In this document: positions 8,619 to 17,057 of the stretch, piece after piece
Layout: every line of letters starts with the position of its first letter
Position numbering within the stretch: the first letter of the stretch is position 1
Origin: Kiritimatiellota bacterium
GTDB taxonomy: Bacteria; Verrucomicrobiota; Kiritimatiellia; RFP12; UBA1067
Assembly: GCA_009778475.1 (NCBI GenBank)
Contig: WRJS01000017.1
Location: 1 to 46,130, forward strand
Length of the DNA stretch: 46,130 bases
Direction: 5' to 3'
The notes under the pieces: generated by a model
What the model was told of the DNA's origin: nothing
Seen by the model: the letters and a program-made list of their open reading frames with translations, nothing else
Databases searched by the model: none
Made by a program: the position numbers and the translations under genes

Positions 8619-9238
8619 CAATTTTTAATCCTGATAAGTGTCGCGCCGTCGGGGATGTCGCGGAGGGCGGCGGTGCCGATGCCGAGGGTGGACCACGCGC
8701 CCATCTTTTTCAAGGGGAGGGTGGCGGCGTTGGTGCCGAGCAACGCGCCCTCGCCGATGTTGCAACCGCCGGAGATACGCGCGCCGGGGCAGACCTGCGC
8801 GAAGTCGCCGAGCACAGCGTCGTGACCGACACACGCCTGATGGTTGACGATCACGCCGTCGCCGAGCCTCGCGCCGACGGACACGACGCTGCCGATGCCG
8901 ATGAACGTGCCTTTGCCGATGACCGCGTCGGGCGCGATGACGGCGGTCGGGTCGATAACCGTCACAGGCACAAGCCCCATGCCGATGGCTTGCGCCGTGG
9001 CGCGTTGACGGTTGCGGTTGTTGCCGATGGCGCAGATGAACCCCAGTCCTTCCGACGGAGACACATTCGCGACCGCGCCGAGCAACGGGCGCCCCGCAAA
9101 CGCCCCCTCCTGCTTATCCACCGCGTCGTCGCAGAACCCGACAATCTCAAACGTCGGCGCAACGCGATTGATACGCCCGATGACCCACGCAACCTCTTTC
9201 CCGAATCCGCTCGCGCCTATAATGACTATCCGCATCAT
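8618..9238 (-). CDS. Sugar O/N-acetyltransferase, PglD/NeuD-like (206 aa)
   Basis: N-terminal Rossmann-like sugar-nucleotide-binding part (MRIVIIGASGFGKEV) followed by a left-handed beta-helix of hexapeptide repeats from about residue 95, including the NHQACVGHDAVLGDF stretch with the catalytic histidine region of PglD/NeuD enzymes. These acetylate the amino group of a UDP-amino-sugar with acetyl-CoA. Length is normal. Two ATG codons lie in tandem (9238, 9235). The gene begins 39 bases after the PglC-like gene. PglC-, PglD- and PglE-like members in one operon support a di-amino sugar such as bacillosamine as the first residue of the glycan (inference). Confidence 0.88.
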   Translation of the reverse strand: MMRIVIIGASGFGKEVAWVIGRINRVAPTFEIVGFCDDAVDKQEGAFAGRPLLGAVANVSPSEGLGFICAIGNNRNRQRATAQAIGMGLVPVTVIDPTAVIAPDAVIGKGTFIGIGSVVSVGARLGDGVIVNHQACVGHDAVLGDFAQVCPGARISGGCNIGEGALLGTNAATLPLKKMGAWSTLGIGTAALRDIPDGATLIRIKN

Positions 9239-9277
9239 TGTCGGTTTCCCTTTGAAAGCCTCTCCATTTTAATCCTG

Positions 9278-9865
9278 TTAATCCTGTCTAATATCCGCAT
9301 TGCCCCCAAACTCGCTCATCGTCGCCTCGCCGTCCGCGCTGATGCCGGTGCGCGAAACCACGTGCCAGACGGTGAGCCAAAGTATCTTCACGTCGAGCCC
9401 AAAACTCCTGTTATCCACATACCACACATCATACGCAAACTTCTGTTGCCACGTGATCGCGTTGCGCCCGTTCACCTGCGCCCAGCCCGTGATGCCCGGT
9501 CGCGCCTCATGCCGCCGCGCCTGCTCGGGCGTGTACCTCGGCAGGTAGCGCATCAGCAGCGGGCGCGGGCCCACGAGCGACATCTCTCCTTTCAGCACGT
9601 TCAGCAACTCCGGCAGCTCGTCGAGACTCGCCGCGCGCAAGAACCGGCCCACGCGCGTCAGCCGCTCCGCGTCGCCCCCATCACCGTCGCGCATCGTGCG
9701 GAACTTGATCAAGCGGAACGGCCGCCCGCCCAGCCCCGGACGCTCCTGCACGAAAAACACGGGACGCCCCAGCCCGACCCGTACGACAACGCCGACGAGA
9801 GCCAGTAATGATACCCAAAGCGGGGCGGCCAGCACAACAACTAAAATGTCGAACGCGCGTTTCAC
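9278..9865 (-). CDS. Initiating phosphoglycosyl transferase, bacterial sugar transferase family, PglC-like (195 aa)
   Basis: A monotopic phosphoglycosyl transferase that loads a sugar-phosphate onto undecaprenyl phosphate. One membrane segment lies at the N-terminus (about residues 5-28), then KFRTM, the Asp-Glu catalytic pair in SLDELPELLNVLKGEMSLV, GPRPLL and RPGITGWAQVNGRN. It lacks the extra N-terminal helices of WcaJ/WbaP, so it is the short PglC-type form. The start is GTG 9865 overlapping the ridA stop (GTGA). The last codons, NADIRQD and stop, coincide with a dispersed AGGATTAA repeat, so the tail may be repeat-derived. It should start assembly of the glycan made by this operon. Confidence 0.9.
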   Translation of the reverse strand: MKRAFDILVVVLAAPLWVSLLALVGVVVRVGLGRPVFFVQERPGLGGRPFRLIKFRTMRDGDGGDAERLTRVGRFLRAASLDELPELLNVLKGEMSLVGPRPLLMRYLPRYTPEQARRHEARPGITGWAQVNGRNAITWQQKFAYDVWYVDNRSFGLDVKILWLTVWHVVSRTGISADGEATMSEFGGNADIRQD

Positions 9866-10242
9866 TTGACGGCGATGGCCTCGATTTCGACGCGGACGCT
9901 TCGTGGGAGACGCGCGACCTGCACGGTCGAACGCGCGGGGCGGTGGTCGCCGAAGATTTCCGCATAGACCTTGTTGACGAACGGGAAGTCGCCCATGTCC
10001 GCGAGGAACACGGTGGTCTTGACGACCTTGCCAAGCCCCGATCCCGCGGCCTCCAGGACAGCCTTGAGGTTAAGCAGCACCTGCATCGTCTGCTCCGCCG
10101 CACCGGCCTTCTCGACGTTACCGCTGAGGGGGTTGATGGGAATCTGCCCCGAGCAGAAGATGAAGTCGTTCGCCTCGACGGCCTGCGCGTAAGGCCCGAT
10201 GGCCTCGGGCGCGTTGGGAGTCTGGATCGATGTCAGGGTCAT
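9862..10242 (-). CDS. ridA: RidA family 2-iminobutanoate/2-iminopropanoate deaminase (126 aa)
   Basis: A RidA/YjgF/UK114 protein, which hydrolyses reactive enamine/imine intermediates released by PLP enzymes. Seen are the N-terminal APEAIGPYAQA, SGQIPINPLSG, the arginine motif RPARSTVQVARLP and the closing VEIEAIA. Start ATG 10242 has AGGAG six bases upstream; a longer upstream reading only translates repeat sequence. It heads the minus-strand operon behind a promoter at 10356-10385. Its position before a PLP aminotransferase operon may be functional, since RidA protects against PLP-enzyme by-products, or chance. Confidence 0.93.
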   Translation of the reverse strand: MTLTSIQTPNAPEAIGPYAQAVEANDFIFCSGQIPINPLSGNVEKAGAAEQTMQVLLNLKAVLEAAGSGLGKVVKTTVFLADMGDFPFVNKVYAEIFGDHRPARSTVQVARLPRSVRVEIEAIAVK

Positions 10243-10261
10243 GGTGGGCTCCTCGTTTGCT

Positions 10262-10300
10262 GAACATTCAATATCCGACGCGGGATATTCAATGTCCAAG
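10262..10300. repeat. Diverged GGATATTGGA-type dispersed repeat
   Basis: This stretch, with AATATCC and AATGTCCAAG elements, belongs to the same family as the arrays at 23170-23580, 24005-24042 and 26545-26690. It lies in the 5' untranslated region of ridA, between its promoter and ribosome site. Confidence 0.6.
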
Positions 10301-10355
10301 TGAAAGTAAAACGTATTCCTCAATCAAGCTGGTTAAAACAAAAGCGACGGGATTT

Positions 10356-10385
10356 ATTGTAAACAAAAGCGTGTTTTTTTTGCAA
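10356..10385 (-). promoter_or_regulatory. Sigma70-like promoter for the ridA-glycan-exosortase operon
   Basis: On the minus strand TTGCAA (10385-10380) and TACAAT (10361-10356) are separated by 18 bases. The downstream half of the spacer plus -10 (CGCTTTTGTTTACAAT) resembles the folD promoter at 24980-25009. The leader to the ridA ATG is about 105 bases and contains a dispersed repeat. Confidence 0.6.
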
Positions 10386-10435
10386 CCGGAAAAGAGCGTG
10401 CAAACAAAAAAGCTGAAGGCGCCCCCGCCACACCG

Positions 10436-10532
10436 TGAGAAAAAATCTCGCACAAAGGCATAAAGGTCACGAAGGGAAGAGGGAAGGGAGGCACTTTCAG
10501 TTTTCGCAGAGTGGCGCAAGTGACGAAAGCCA
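10436..10532. repeat. CACAAAGG-type dispersed repeat between ridA and the integrase
   Basis: Contains GCACAAAGGCATAAAGG and GTCACGAAGG, close to the element at 44759-44790, followed by a short inverted pair, AAGTGACGAAAGCCACTTT. The interval 10386-10741 has no supported gene; it is A/T-rich from about 10540 and should contain one edge of the integrated island. No second att copy was found by eye. Confidence 0.5.
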
Positions 10533-10675
10533 CTTTCACCCCATTAGAAAGTTTCATTTTTACACATTTTTTCTTGGATGTCAATATGTCTGGTTTCAAA
10601 TTTTTAATTTTCCTTATCACACGCATGAAGCCCGCGCACCCTTGCCAAATACATGGTTTTTCGGTTACGCCGGCA

Positions 10676-10704
10676 TTGACATTCTACGGTTTAGCCGTCA
10701 AAAT
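10676..10704 (+). promoter_or_regulatory. Possible integrase promoter
   Basis: A consensus TTGACA at 10676-10681 is followed after 17 bases by a weak -10, CAAAAT (10699-10704). It lies about 38 bases before the integrase ATG, which is preceded by a GGGGGAAG ribosome site. The weak -10 makes this tentative. Confidence 0.35.
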
Positions 10705-10741
10705 AATGGTCAAACAGATTTCTGTCAAAGGGGGAAGTATC

Positions 10742-11857
10742 ATGCCTAAAACAGGAAGAAATATTTATAGAAGGAAGGATGGCCGCTGGGAGGGGCGGTA
10801 TCCGAAAGGTTTTGCCGACAATGGGAAAACCGTCTATGGGTACGTCTATGCAAGGACGTTCACCGACGTGAAAAATCGCTTGGTCGCCGCATTGCGCGAG
10901 CCGCCGAAACCGAAGCGCGCGGCCGTATGTCTGGCGGAGGTGACGGAGCAGTGGCTGCTCGCTGTCTCGCCCAAGGTCAAGCCCTCTACGCTTGCGAGGT
11001 ATGATACGGTCGCAAAGGTGCATATTCTGCCCGTCCTGGGCAAGGCGTATGTCGGTAGGTTGGGCAGTTCAGAGATCAGCGCCTTCACGAAAGGCAAGCT
11101 CCAGCGCGGGCGGGCGGACGGCAGCGGCGGGTTGGCGCCCAAGACCGTACGGGACATCCTCTCCGTTTTGAAAGGCATCATTGATTTCGCCGTCCGCGAG
11201 CGGGTCATCGAAAACCCCGTCGCCATCACGTATCCCAAGCAAGAGCGGAAACCGATGCGCGTGCTTTCCCGTGCGGAGCAGCGTGTGCTGAGGAAGGCGC
11301 TTCTTGACGGCATGACCGTCCACCGGGCCGGGATACTGCTGTGCCTGTACACGGGGCTGCGGGTCGGCGAGGTTTGCGGGTTGCGCTGGGATGACTTCTC
11401 GCCTAGTCTGGACAGGGTCTCCGTCCGCCGGACGCTTCAGCGGGTGAGCGGCGAAGGCGGCGCGGGCAAGACGAGGATAATCCTCGACTCCCCCAAAAGT
11501 CCCGCGTCCATCAGAGACATCCCCGTCCCCAAGACTATCGTGCCGATTCTGGCGGGGTTCCGACGCGGCGGGGACGCCTACTTTTTATCGACATCCGAAC
11601 ATCCGCGGACCGAACCGCGGACGATGCAAAACCACTTCAAGCGCGTCCTGAAAGCCGCCGGGATACCGGATGCGAACTTCCACTGCCTACGGCATACCTT
11701 TTCCACGCTCTGCATCGAAGCGGAAGTGGACGTGAAATCGCTGAGCGAAATCCTCGGACACGCGAACGTGACAGTCACACTCAACCAGTACGTCCACTCC
11801 ACCTTCGAGCAGAAGCGCGAAGGGATGAGCAAACTGGAACGGTATCTCGGTCTGTGA
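10742..11857 (+). CDS. Tyrosine-recombinase integrase (371 aa)
   Basis: A full phage/ICE-type integrase. The N-terminal ~55 residues form a small basic arm-binding-type domain, residues ~60-165 a core-binding SAM-like domain, and the rest the catalytic domain with R207 (TGLRVGEVCGLRW), H314-x-x-R317-H318 (HCLRHTF), H340 (LGHAN) and the nucleophile Y350 (LNQYVHST). All six catalytic positions appear kept, so it is probably active. It catalyses site-specific strand exchange between att sites. Start ATG 10742 has GGGGGAAG upstream; in-frame codons further 5' lack a ribosome site. It lies on the same strand just upstream of the AT-richer cytoskeletal operon, suggesting that it mobilised this island. 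No excisionase or att repeats were recognised. Confidence 0.95.
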   Translation: MPKTGRNIYRRKDGRWEGRYPKGFADNGKTVYGYVYARTFTDVKNRLVAALREPPKPKRAAVCLAEVTEQWLLAVSPKVKPSTLARYDTVAKVHILPVLGKAYVGRLGSSEISAFTKGKLQRGRADGSGGLAPKTVRDILSVLKGIIDFAVRERVIENPVAITYPKQERKPMRVLSRAEQRVLRKALLDGMTVHRAGILLCLYTGLRVGEVCGLRWDDFSPSLDRVSVRRTLQRVSGEGGAGKTRIILDSPKSPASIRDIPVPKTIVPILAGFRRGGDAYFLSTSEHPRTEPRTMQNHFKRVLKAAGIPDANFHCLRHTFSTLCIEAEVDVKSLSEILGHANVTVTLNQYVHSTFEQKREGMSKLERYLGL

Positions 11858-11980
11858 TTTAGTGCCGTCAAAAAAGCCGTCAACTTCCAGCACATCTCCA
11901 CAGGATGCGGGATTTCTCATTTTTTCTCCAAGTGCGCCACTTGACGAAAAGAGAGGACAGCTAATGCACGAGGTGATAGT

Positions 11981-12193
11981 TTGATTTTGGGATTGGACAG
12001 CATATTCAAGTCAGTTGACACGGGGCAGTTTTATTATGGCCGCCTGACGGGTAGCCAGAAACAGTCCCCTGCATTTGTTGTGTTCAGCAAAAAGCCTTCC
12101 GCTGGCAGACAAAAAATCACAAAAGGCATACGCCTCGTCTCATCGATTTTGCCAGAAAGGGTTCTGGCTTCTAATGAAAGGAACAGACCATGA
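11981..12193 (+). CDS. Possible small protein before the cytoskeletal operon (70 aa, TTG start)
   Basis: A 70-codon frame begins with TTG 11981, preceded by GAGGTG, and ends at TGA 12193, overlapping the next ATG as ATGA. The translation has a balanced composition (FKSVDTGQFYYGRLTGSQKQ and on), no membrane segment and no recognised family. The overlap and ribosome site favour a real coupled gene; the weak start codon and lack of a family argue against. The rest of 11858-11980 holds no feature that I can name. Confidence 0.3.
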   Translation: MILGLDSIFKSVDTGQFYYGRLTGSQKQSPAFVVFSKKPSAGRQKITKGIRLVSSILPERVLASNERNRP

Positions 12194-13722
12194 AAAAAAG
12201 CACTATCATCATATCGGCGATTGCCACCGTTTTGCTTACAATTACGGCGGGAGCGCAAGATGTGTTCAAGCTGGTTGTCTTGCTTGATAATGCGGGACTC
12301 AAAAACAGCGAAGTGAAAGAGATACATGAGGCGTTGCGGGCCACAAAAATCGTGCGTGACAACACGAACGCCGTTCCCGGGGCAGTCTTGCAGAGTTCGT
12401 ATCATGTTTTCGGTGTCGAGACATACGCTTCGCGACCAGCCGAACTGAGAGTGATAGAAATCTCGTCTGACACCGAGTTCGTGCGCCGCGATACAACGGG
12501 GTTCAGGCCGTTCGTAACGGATTGTTCAGCGGACTCGCTGGCTGACATCAACCGTAACACGGAAGTTTCGGGATTGACGCCTGCTTTTCTCCGTCGTTAC
12601 GGAGAGATTGTCGCCGCGCCGACACTGGGGATCGTCTTGATAAGCCGGAACTCATCGGTCAGCAATCTTCTCAACAACGCTGTCACGCCATCTGCGTTTC
12701 AGGAATTTATTCGCATCGTGAATCCGGGAAAACTGCATGTGCGCGGTTTAACCGACAAAGAGGACAAGCCGCTTACAACGGTGATGTCGCGTGCGTTTGA
12801 GGAGTTCGTCAACGTCGCAACTAAACGCCTCCGCGAAAAAAAGAGCGAAGATGATGAGTTGGGGCGGCTTCGCACACTAGAGAACAAATTCCGCAATGCA
12901 GAAACTAACATATTCGCACTCGTGAGGCAATTAGATGCCGCCACAAATAATGCTGCTGCGGCAAGTGTTCTGAGCAATGAATTGTCACAGGCAAAAAGAG
13001 ATTTGAAGAAAACCCAAGACGATTTGGAAGAAGCTCAAAAGGAGGCCAATCATGCCAAAGAACTTCGCAATAAAATTGCACAAGCTGAAACAGACCTCGC
13101 AGACGCAAAAGAGGCGTTAGAGAACGGTGTGAGTGCAGAAGAAGCCGAAAAGCTCCGAGCCCAAATTGCAAACGCGGAGGCCAGCTTGTACGACGCGACC
13201 AATCGGCCTGTTACCCCAGTAAGCGCTGGTCCGATTGTTGTGCCGACGGATGTGCCATCGGAGGCTACCGTAACCACACCGCCGAAACCAGTGCGTGATT
13301 ACACTTGGCTTTTCTTCATCGTTTTGGCCTTAATTTTGAGCGGTGGCATATTCGCGCTGGTGAAAGTGGTAACTCGCAAGAAATACGGGCTCACCATCTC
13401 CACGGAAGGTGGCGAAGAATTGCAGCTTGAAATCAAGGGCAACGCCGAGGCGGTTTTAGGCAAACTCATTGAGGACATCGGAGATGCGTCCAGCGTCAAA
13501 ATCAGAGCCGCCAAAATGGACGGCTTGGATGGTGGCGGCGACGGGTTCCAGATTTGCGAACCGTCAGGCAATTGGTTTTTGGGGTGTGGCTCTGAGAAAA
13601 CTGCCCTCGGGGCGAAACTCGAGGGTTCGCGGGTGTTCGCCGCCGGAAGCGATGAATACAAACTGTACAGCAGCGAATACGCCCCGAGACCGGCGGCGAC
13701 GTTCACGTTTGAAAAAATCTGA
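12190..13722 (+). CDS. Single-pass envelope protein: periplasmic domain, coiled coil, TM, cytoplasmic domain (510 aa)
   Basis: No known family is recognised. A signal peptide (about residues 1-22, cleavage near TAGA-QD) is followed by an alpha/beta domain to about residue 170. Its strand-helix order (FKLVVLLDNAGL, then HVFGVETYAS, TEVSGLTPAFLRRYG and TLGIVLISR) loosely recalls a von Willebrand A fold, but the metal-binding DxSxS motif is absent. Residues ~220-345 form a long charged coiled coil. One membrane helix (about 375-395, WLFFIVLALILSGGIFALV) is followed by KKYG and a ~115-residue cytoplasmic domain. AAGGA precedes ATG 12190. It heads the operon with the tubulin- and actin-like genes and could link the outside of the inner membrane to cytoplasmic filaments (inference). 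Confidence 0.75.
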   Translation: MKKSTIIISAIATVLLTITAGAQDVFKLVVLLDNAGLKNSEVKEIHEALRATKIVRDNTNAVPGAVLQSSYHVFGVETYASRPAELRVIEISSDTEFVRRDTTGFRPFVTDCSADSLADINRNTEVSGLTPAFLRRYGEIVAAPTLGIVLISRNSSVSNLLNNAVTPSAFQEFIRIVNPGKLHVRGLTDKEDKPLTTVMSRAFEEFVNVATKRLREKKSEDDELGRLRTLENKFRNAETNIFALVRQLDAATNNAAAASVLSNELSQAKRDLKKTQDDLEEAQKEANHAKELRNKIAQAETDLADAKEALENGVSAEEAEKLRAQIANAEASLYDATNRPVTPVSAGPIVVPTDVPSEATVTTPPKPVRDYTWLFFIVLALILSGGIFALVKVVTRKKYGLTISTEGGEELQLEIKGNAEAVLGKLIEDIGDASSVKIRAAKMDGLDGGGDGFQICEPSGNWFLGCGSEKTALGAKLEGSRVFAAGSDEYKLYSSEYAPRPAATFTFEKI

Positions 13723-13749
13723 CAAAATCAAAGGTACAAGGAGTAATCC

Positions 13750-14187
13750 ATGCAACAGACAATTGACTACATCGGCAACATCGGATTGATTATAGCCCCG
13801 CCGGACTGGAGGTGGTGGGTTCTGATTTGGGTTAGCTTGCCGCTCGTGATAACGGTGGCGGCGTGGCTGGTGGCGAGATGCCGCTGCCATGTGCCGGAAA
13901 GCGGCGCATGGAACACGTGCGGGCGGCTTTGGCGGGGAATCGGGTTGGCACTTTTCGGAGCGGTCATCCTGTCTTACCTCATCGCTGTATATCTTGTCCC
14001 TGAAAACTGGACAGTCAATCTCTCCAACATCCCAGATGGTTTCGGCGGGACGACGCTGATTTTCATGCGCGAAAACAAAGAATGGTTTTGCGGGATTTTA
14101 CCGACGGTGGCGTGGGTGGTTTTCGCATGGCTGTTCTTCATCATCCCTGGCGGGAAAATCGCCAAGGCAAAACTCGGAATCCGGTAG
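13750..14187 (+). CDS. Small three-helix membrane protein of the cytoskeletal operon (145 aa)
   Basis: Three hydrophobic segments are visible at about residues 20-44, 58-82 and 113-136, with short loops and a basic C-terminus (GGKIAKAKLGIR) that should face the cytoplasm. No family is recognised. AAGGAG precedes ATG 13750, 27 bases after the previous gene and 29 before the tubulin-like gene, so it is part of the same transcript. It could be a membrane receptor or anchor for the filament proteins (inference). Confidence 0.75.
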   Translation: MQQTIDYIGNIGLIIAPPDWRWWVLIWVSLPLVITVAAWLVARCRCHVPESGAWNTCGRLWRGIGLALFGAVILSYLIAVYLVPENWTVNLSNIPDGFGGTTLIFMRENKEWFCGILPTVAWVVFAWLFFIIPGGKIAKAKLGIR

Positions 14188-14216
14188 CAAACTCACAACC
14201 CGAAAGGTACAGTACC

Positions 14217-17057
14217 ATGAACAGATATTTCATTTCCGTCGGCACCAGCGCGTCCGGAGGCATGATCAGGATGATCCGCAAGATGCAGGACGAGAACATC
14301 TTCCGCCATTACCCCAACGATGTGTACATCGCATTGGATTCCGATAGTAGTTCGGAACAATCCAACCGCCAAAAAGTCCAAGATTTGAAAAGATCGCACG
14401 GCAACGTTCATTCGGTCGATATAGAAATAGGCGGAGACGATATACGCGACGGGGAGGTCATCCAGCATCGGTGGGAGGAGATAAGGACGATTCCCGCTGG
14501 TGGTGTCGGTGGACTGCGCGAAGTGGCGGAGAAGGCGCGTAACTGGCGCGAGAAATTGTACACTTTGGTTTTCAACGAACTGAGGTCGGACGACATGATT
14601 GTCTTGCTCGGAACCGCATTCGGCGGTACCGCATCCGGTTCGTATTGGGGTGTCGCAGAGTTCATCGCTGCGGAACTCGCAAAAAAAATCTGCGAAACCT
14701 CGGAGGCGAATGCGAACGGTGCCGTTGATTCGCCTTATAAAAACGTGGTATTGTTGGGATTTGCGATTCTTCCGCGCACGGCGAGAAACGCCTCGTATCA
14801 TATCGGTCCGAATGTCTGTGACTTTATGCGCGAACTCCAGCTTACACACTGGCGCCGCAGGTTGCAACGGCACTTCCAAAATAACGATGACACGGATTGG
14901 GGGCAATTTAAAGTCCCCGTATATTCACATTCTGGTCGGGAAAAATGTTTCCCGCTTTATTGCGGTGGGACAGAGGGGGTCGATGACACGTTCATGCCGA
15001 TGACGACCCTTTATTTCATCCCTTCGCCAGACAGCGGAAACTCTTCACTGCCGGAAGCACTCTTGTGCGAGACGGTTTTCGCTGTGTGTTATTTGGGTGT
15101 ACAAGAGGCATTTCATACTGCGGCAATAGATCGTTTCCGTGATCCACGCGGTAGCCATAAGCATGAGGACAAACCGTTTGGCGGCCTGCACATGATTGTT
15201 TACCAGAGCGGGCGAACAAAATCTTTACGCGCATGGTTTAACAATGGGGTGATCAAAGCGGGTGGCGGCTTTTTGGACGATGTTCCCAAGCCGCAAATCG
15301 TCCCAGGAATTCTAGAGGCTTTCCGTTCCTTCTTCTGTCCGCGTCACACTCTGGCGGAAGCCATGAAGGACGCAAACTTTAAGGCGTTGACGGATGCCAA
15401 AGGAAAAGTGTGCAACGACGGAAAATTCGCGGATTTCCAAAACACACTCCCAGGGATTGCGCAAATTTTTACGGACGGAGCGAAAGGATTTCCGGCAAAC
15501 AAATGTTTCAAGGAGTTCATGGCGTATCTCGTAGCTAAAAAATACACCGAGAATTGGTTCCCGTTGCTCAACGCCAACTCAATCCTGAAGGCGTATGAGG
15601 GGTTCCGCGGTGAGTTTGAGCAATTGCGGGCGCAGGCCTCGACATTGGTTCATGAAATGACCAGCATTTCCGAAAAAGCCGCCAGTGCCCTCGCCAAGCG
15701 TTCCAGCGCAAGGCAAAGCGTATGGCTCGGAAAAGTCAGGGAAGTCCAATCCGAGATAATAAGCACATTCTCCCGGGTTTTCGACAAGAAAGCCGATGAC
15801 TTTCAACATGCGGTGCGTTGCTCGAAAACACAGTTGTGGGCGCAGGGCGAAAACGATCGTTTTCTTCAGGAACTTGTGCTTTTCTGTACCCGCATTAAAA
15901 AGGTTAATGAATCGCTTTCCAAGGATTCTGGGGGAGAAAACGCATATCCGCACATCGTAGGCGGCATTATTGTCCCATGTGAAATGCCGTCGGCTTGGAA
16001 ATGGGAAAACGCAGATTCATTCGCAAGGACGGTGCTCCAAGCCTCGTTGGAACAAAACGATAACGACCGTGACAATTACCTCAACGAACGGCGCCAGAGC
16101 GGAATAGATAAACTCAACAGCCTACTCGAAAGCAACGACTACGACCCGTTCCGTGGTGCAACTGTCAATCTCAACCCGTCATCAGGTTCTGGCATACAAC
16201 CGAAGCCCTTTGGGGAAAAGTTCAGTTCTATGAACAGAGAGGCGGTGGCTCTAAATCCCCCGAAATGGTTGAACAGTTTCGCAATCGTCACTGGAAACGC
16301 CGTAACGGCGGATTGCCAGATGAAAAATGCATACGTCTCCGACAATCTCGGGTTCAATGCATTTACCGATATGACCCCGAGCGGCAACCGTTTTTTCGAC
16401 GCTGCAGGTGACGCCAAGGCACATCTCTCGAAAACTGAGTTCGCCAACCCACAACTCGAAACAACCCTAACGTCATCCATACAGGGTATCTGGCTCGGAA
16501 CGCACAACTCGGGGCTTTCGTTCAGAGAAATTCTCAAAGTCGTTGAAAGCCGATGGCAAGACTGGGAATTGGAGAGTACCAAACTCAACGACGGTGCCAA
16601 ATGGCCGCGCCGTATTTTCACGTTGCGGGAAATGGTGTTCACCGGTGCTGTCATGCACGCTGTTGAAACGGCGTTGCGCCGGGCTTGGGTGACAGCGTTA
16701 CCGCATAACATCACATTCACCGTCCGCTTTAAACGTGAAGATGCAGATGTCTCGTTCGGGCCGTTCCCTGCGTTGGATACTGGCCTGACATTGGCTGAAC
16801 AGCCAAAACCACGCCTGAGTAGTATTTCGGGTGTTTTCCTCCGCCAATTATTGAATTGGATACGCGATAAAAATACCTCTGGTTTTGGACGGATGTTCAG
16901 AACGGAAATCTCCACCATTGCTCCGTCTTTGGATGAGATTGACTCTTATGTACTGACGAAAGGTCGCCTGTCACTTACCGAGGCCGAATTAAACGGCATC
17001 ACCACCCTGATGGCCGCTACCCGAGAAAGTTGCCACGCCGAATTCACGTCAATATGA
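14217..17057 (+). CDS. Tubulin/FtsZ-like GTPase, large Tubulin_2-type protein (946 aa)
   Basis: The first ~190 residues carry the tubulin/FtsZ nucleotide-binding loops in order: T1 at 7-15 (SVGTSASGG), T2 at 38-46 (IALDSDSSS), T3 at 92-105 (IPAGGVGGLREVAE), the glycine-rich T4 signature at 131-142 (LGTAFGGTASGS) and T5 near 177-187 (VVLLGFAILPR). GTP binding is therefore likely. A catalytic T7 loop (NxDxxD) is not evident, and the ~700 residues beyond are unlike FtsZ, so this is a member of the large bacterial tubulin-like families (compare Tubulin_2 and the FtsZ-like families described by Makarova and Koonin, 2010), not a division protein. Start ATG 14217 is preceded by AAAGG; upstream in-frame codons overlap the previous gene. 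The stop overlaps the next gene (ATGA). Confidence 0.85.
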   Translation: MNRYFISVGTSASGGMIRMIRKMQDENIFRHYPNDVYIALDSDSSSEQSNRQKVQDLKRSHGNVHSVDIEIGGDDIRDGEVIQHRWEEIRTIPAGGVGGLREVAEKARNWREKLYTLVFNELRSDDMIVLLGTAFGGTASGSYWGVAEFIAAELAKKICETSEANANGAVDSPYKNVVLLGFAILPRTARNASYHIGPNVCDFMRELQLTHWRRRLQRHFQNNDDTDWGQFKVPVYSHSGREKCFPLYCGGTEGVDDTFMPMTTLYFIPSPDSGNSSLPEALLCETVFAVCYLGVQEAFHTAAIDRFRDPRGSHKHEDKPFGGLHMIVYQSGRTKSLRAWFNNGVIKAGGGFLDDVPKPQIVPGILEAFRSFFCPRHTLAEAMKDANFKALTDAKGKVCNDGKFADFQNTLPGIAQIFTDGAKGFPANKCFKEFMAYLVAKKYTENWFPLLNANSILKAYEGFRGEFEQLRAQASTLVHEMTSISEKAASALAKRSSARQSVWLGKVREVQSEIISTFSRVFDKKADDFQHAVRCSKTQLWAQGENDRFLQELVLFCTRIKKVNESLSKDSGGENAYPHIVGGIIVPCEMPSAWKWENADSFARTVLQASLEQNDNDRDNYLNERRQSGIDKLNSLLESNDYDPFRGATVNLNPSSGSGIQPKPFGEKFSSMNREAVALNPPKWLNSFAIVTGNAVTADCQMKNAYVSDNLGFNAFTDMTPSGNRFFDAAGDAKAHLSKTEFANPQLETTLTSSIQGIWLGTHNSGLSFREILKVVESRWQDWELESTKLNDGAKWPRRIFTLREMVFTGAVMHAVETALRRAWVTALPHNITFTVRFKREDADVSFGPFPALDTGLTLAEQPKPRLSSISGVFLRQLLNWIRDKNTSGFGRMFRTEISTIAPSLDEIDSYVLTKGRLSLTEAELNGITTLMAATRESCHAEFTSI

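Noticed and set aside
10243..10300. Longer N-terminus for RidA (27 extra residues)
   Set aside because: It would translate a dispersed repeat; the ATG at 10242 has AGGAG at proper distance and matches the family start.
14217..17057. Calling the tubulin-like protein the cell-division FtsZ
   Set aside because: It is about 950 residues, lacks a recognisable T7 loop and FtsA/ZipA-binding tail, and sits in an accessory operon.
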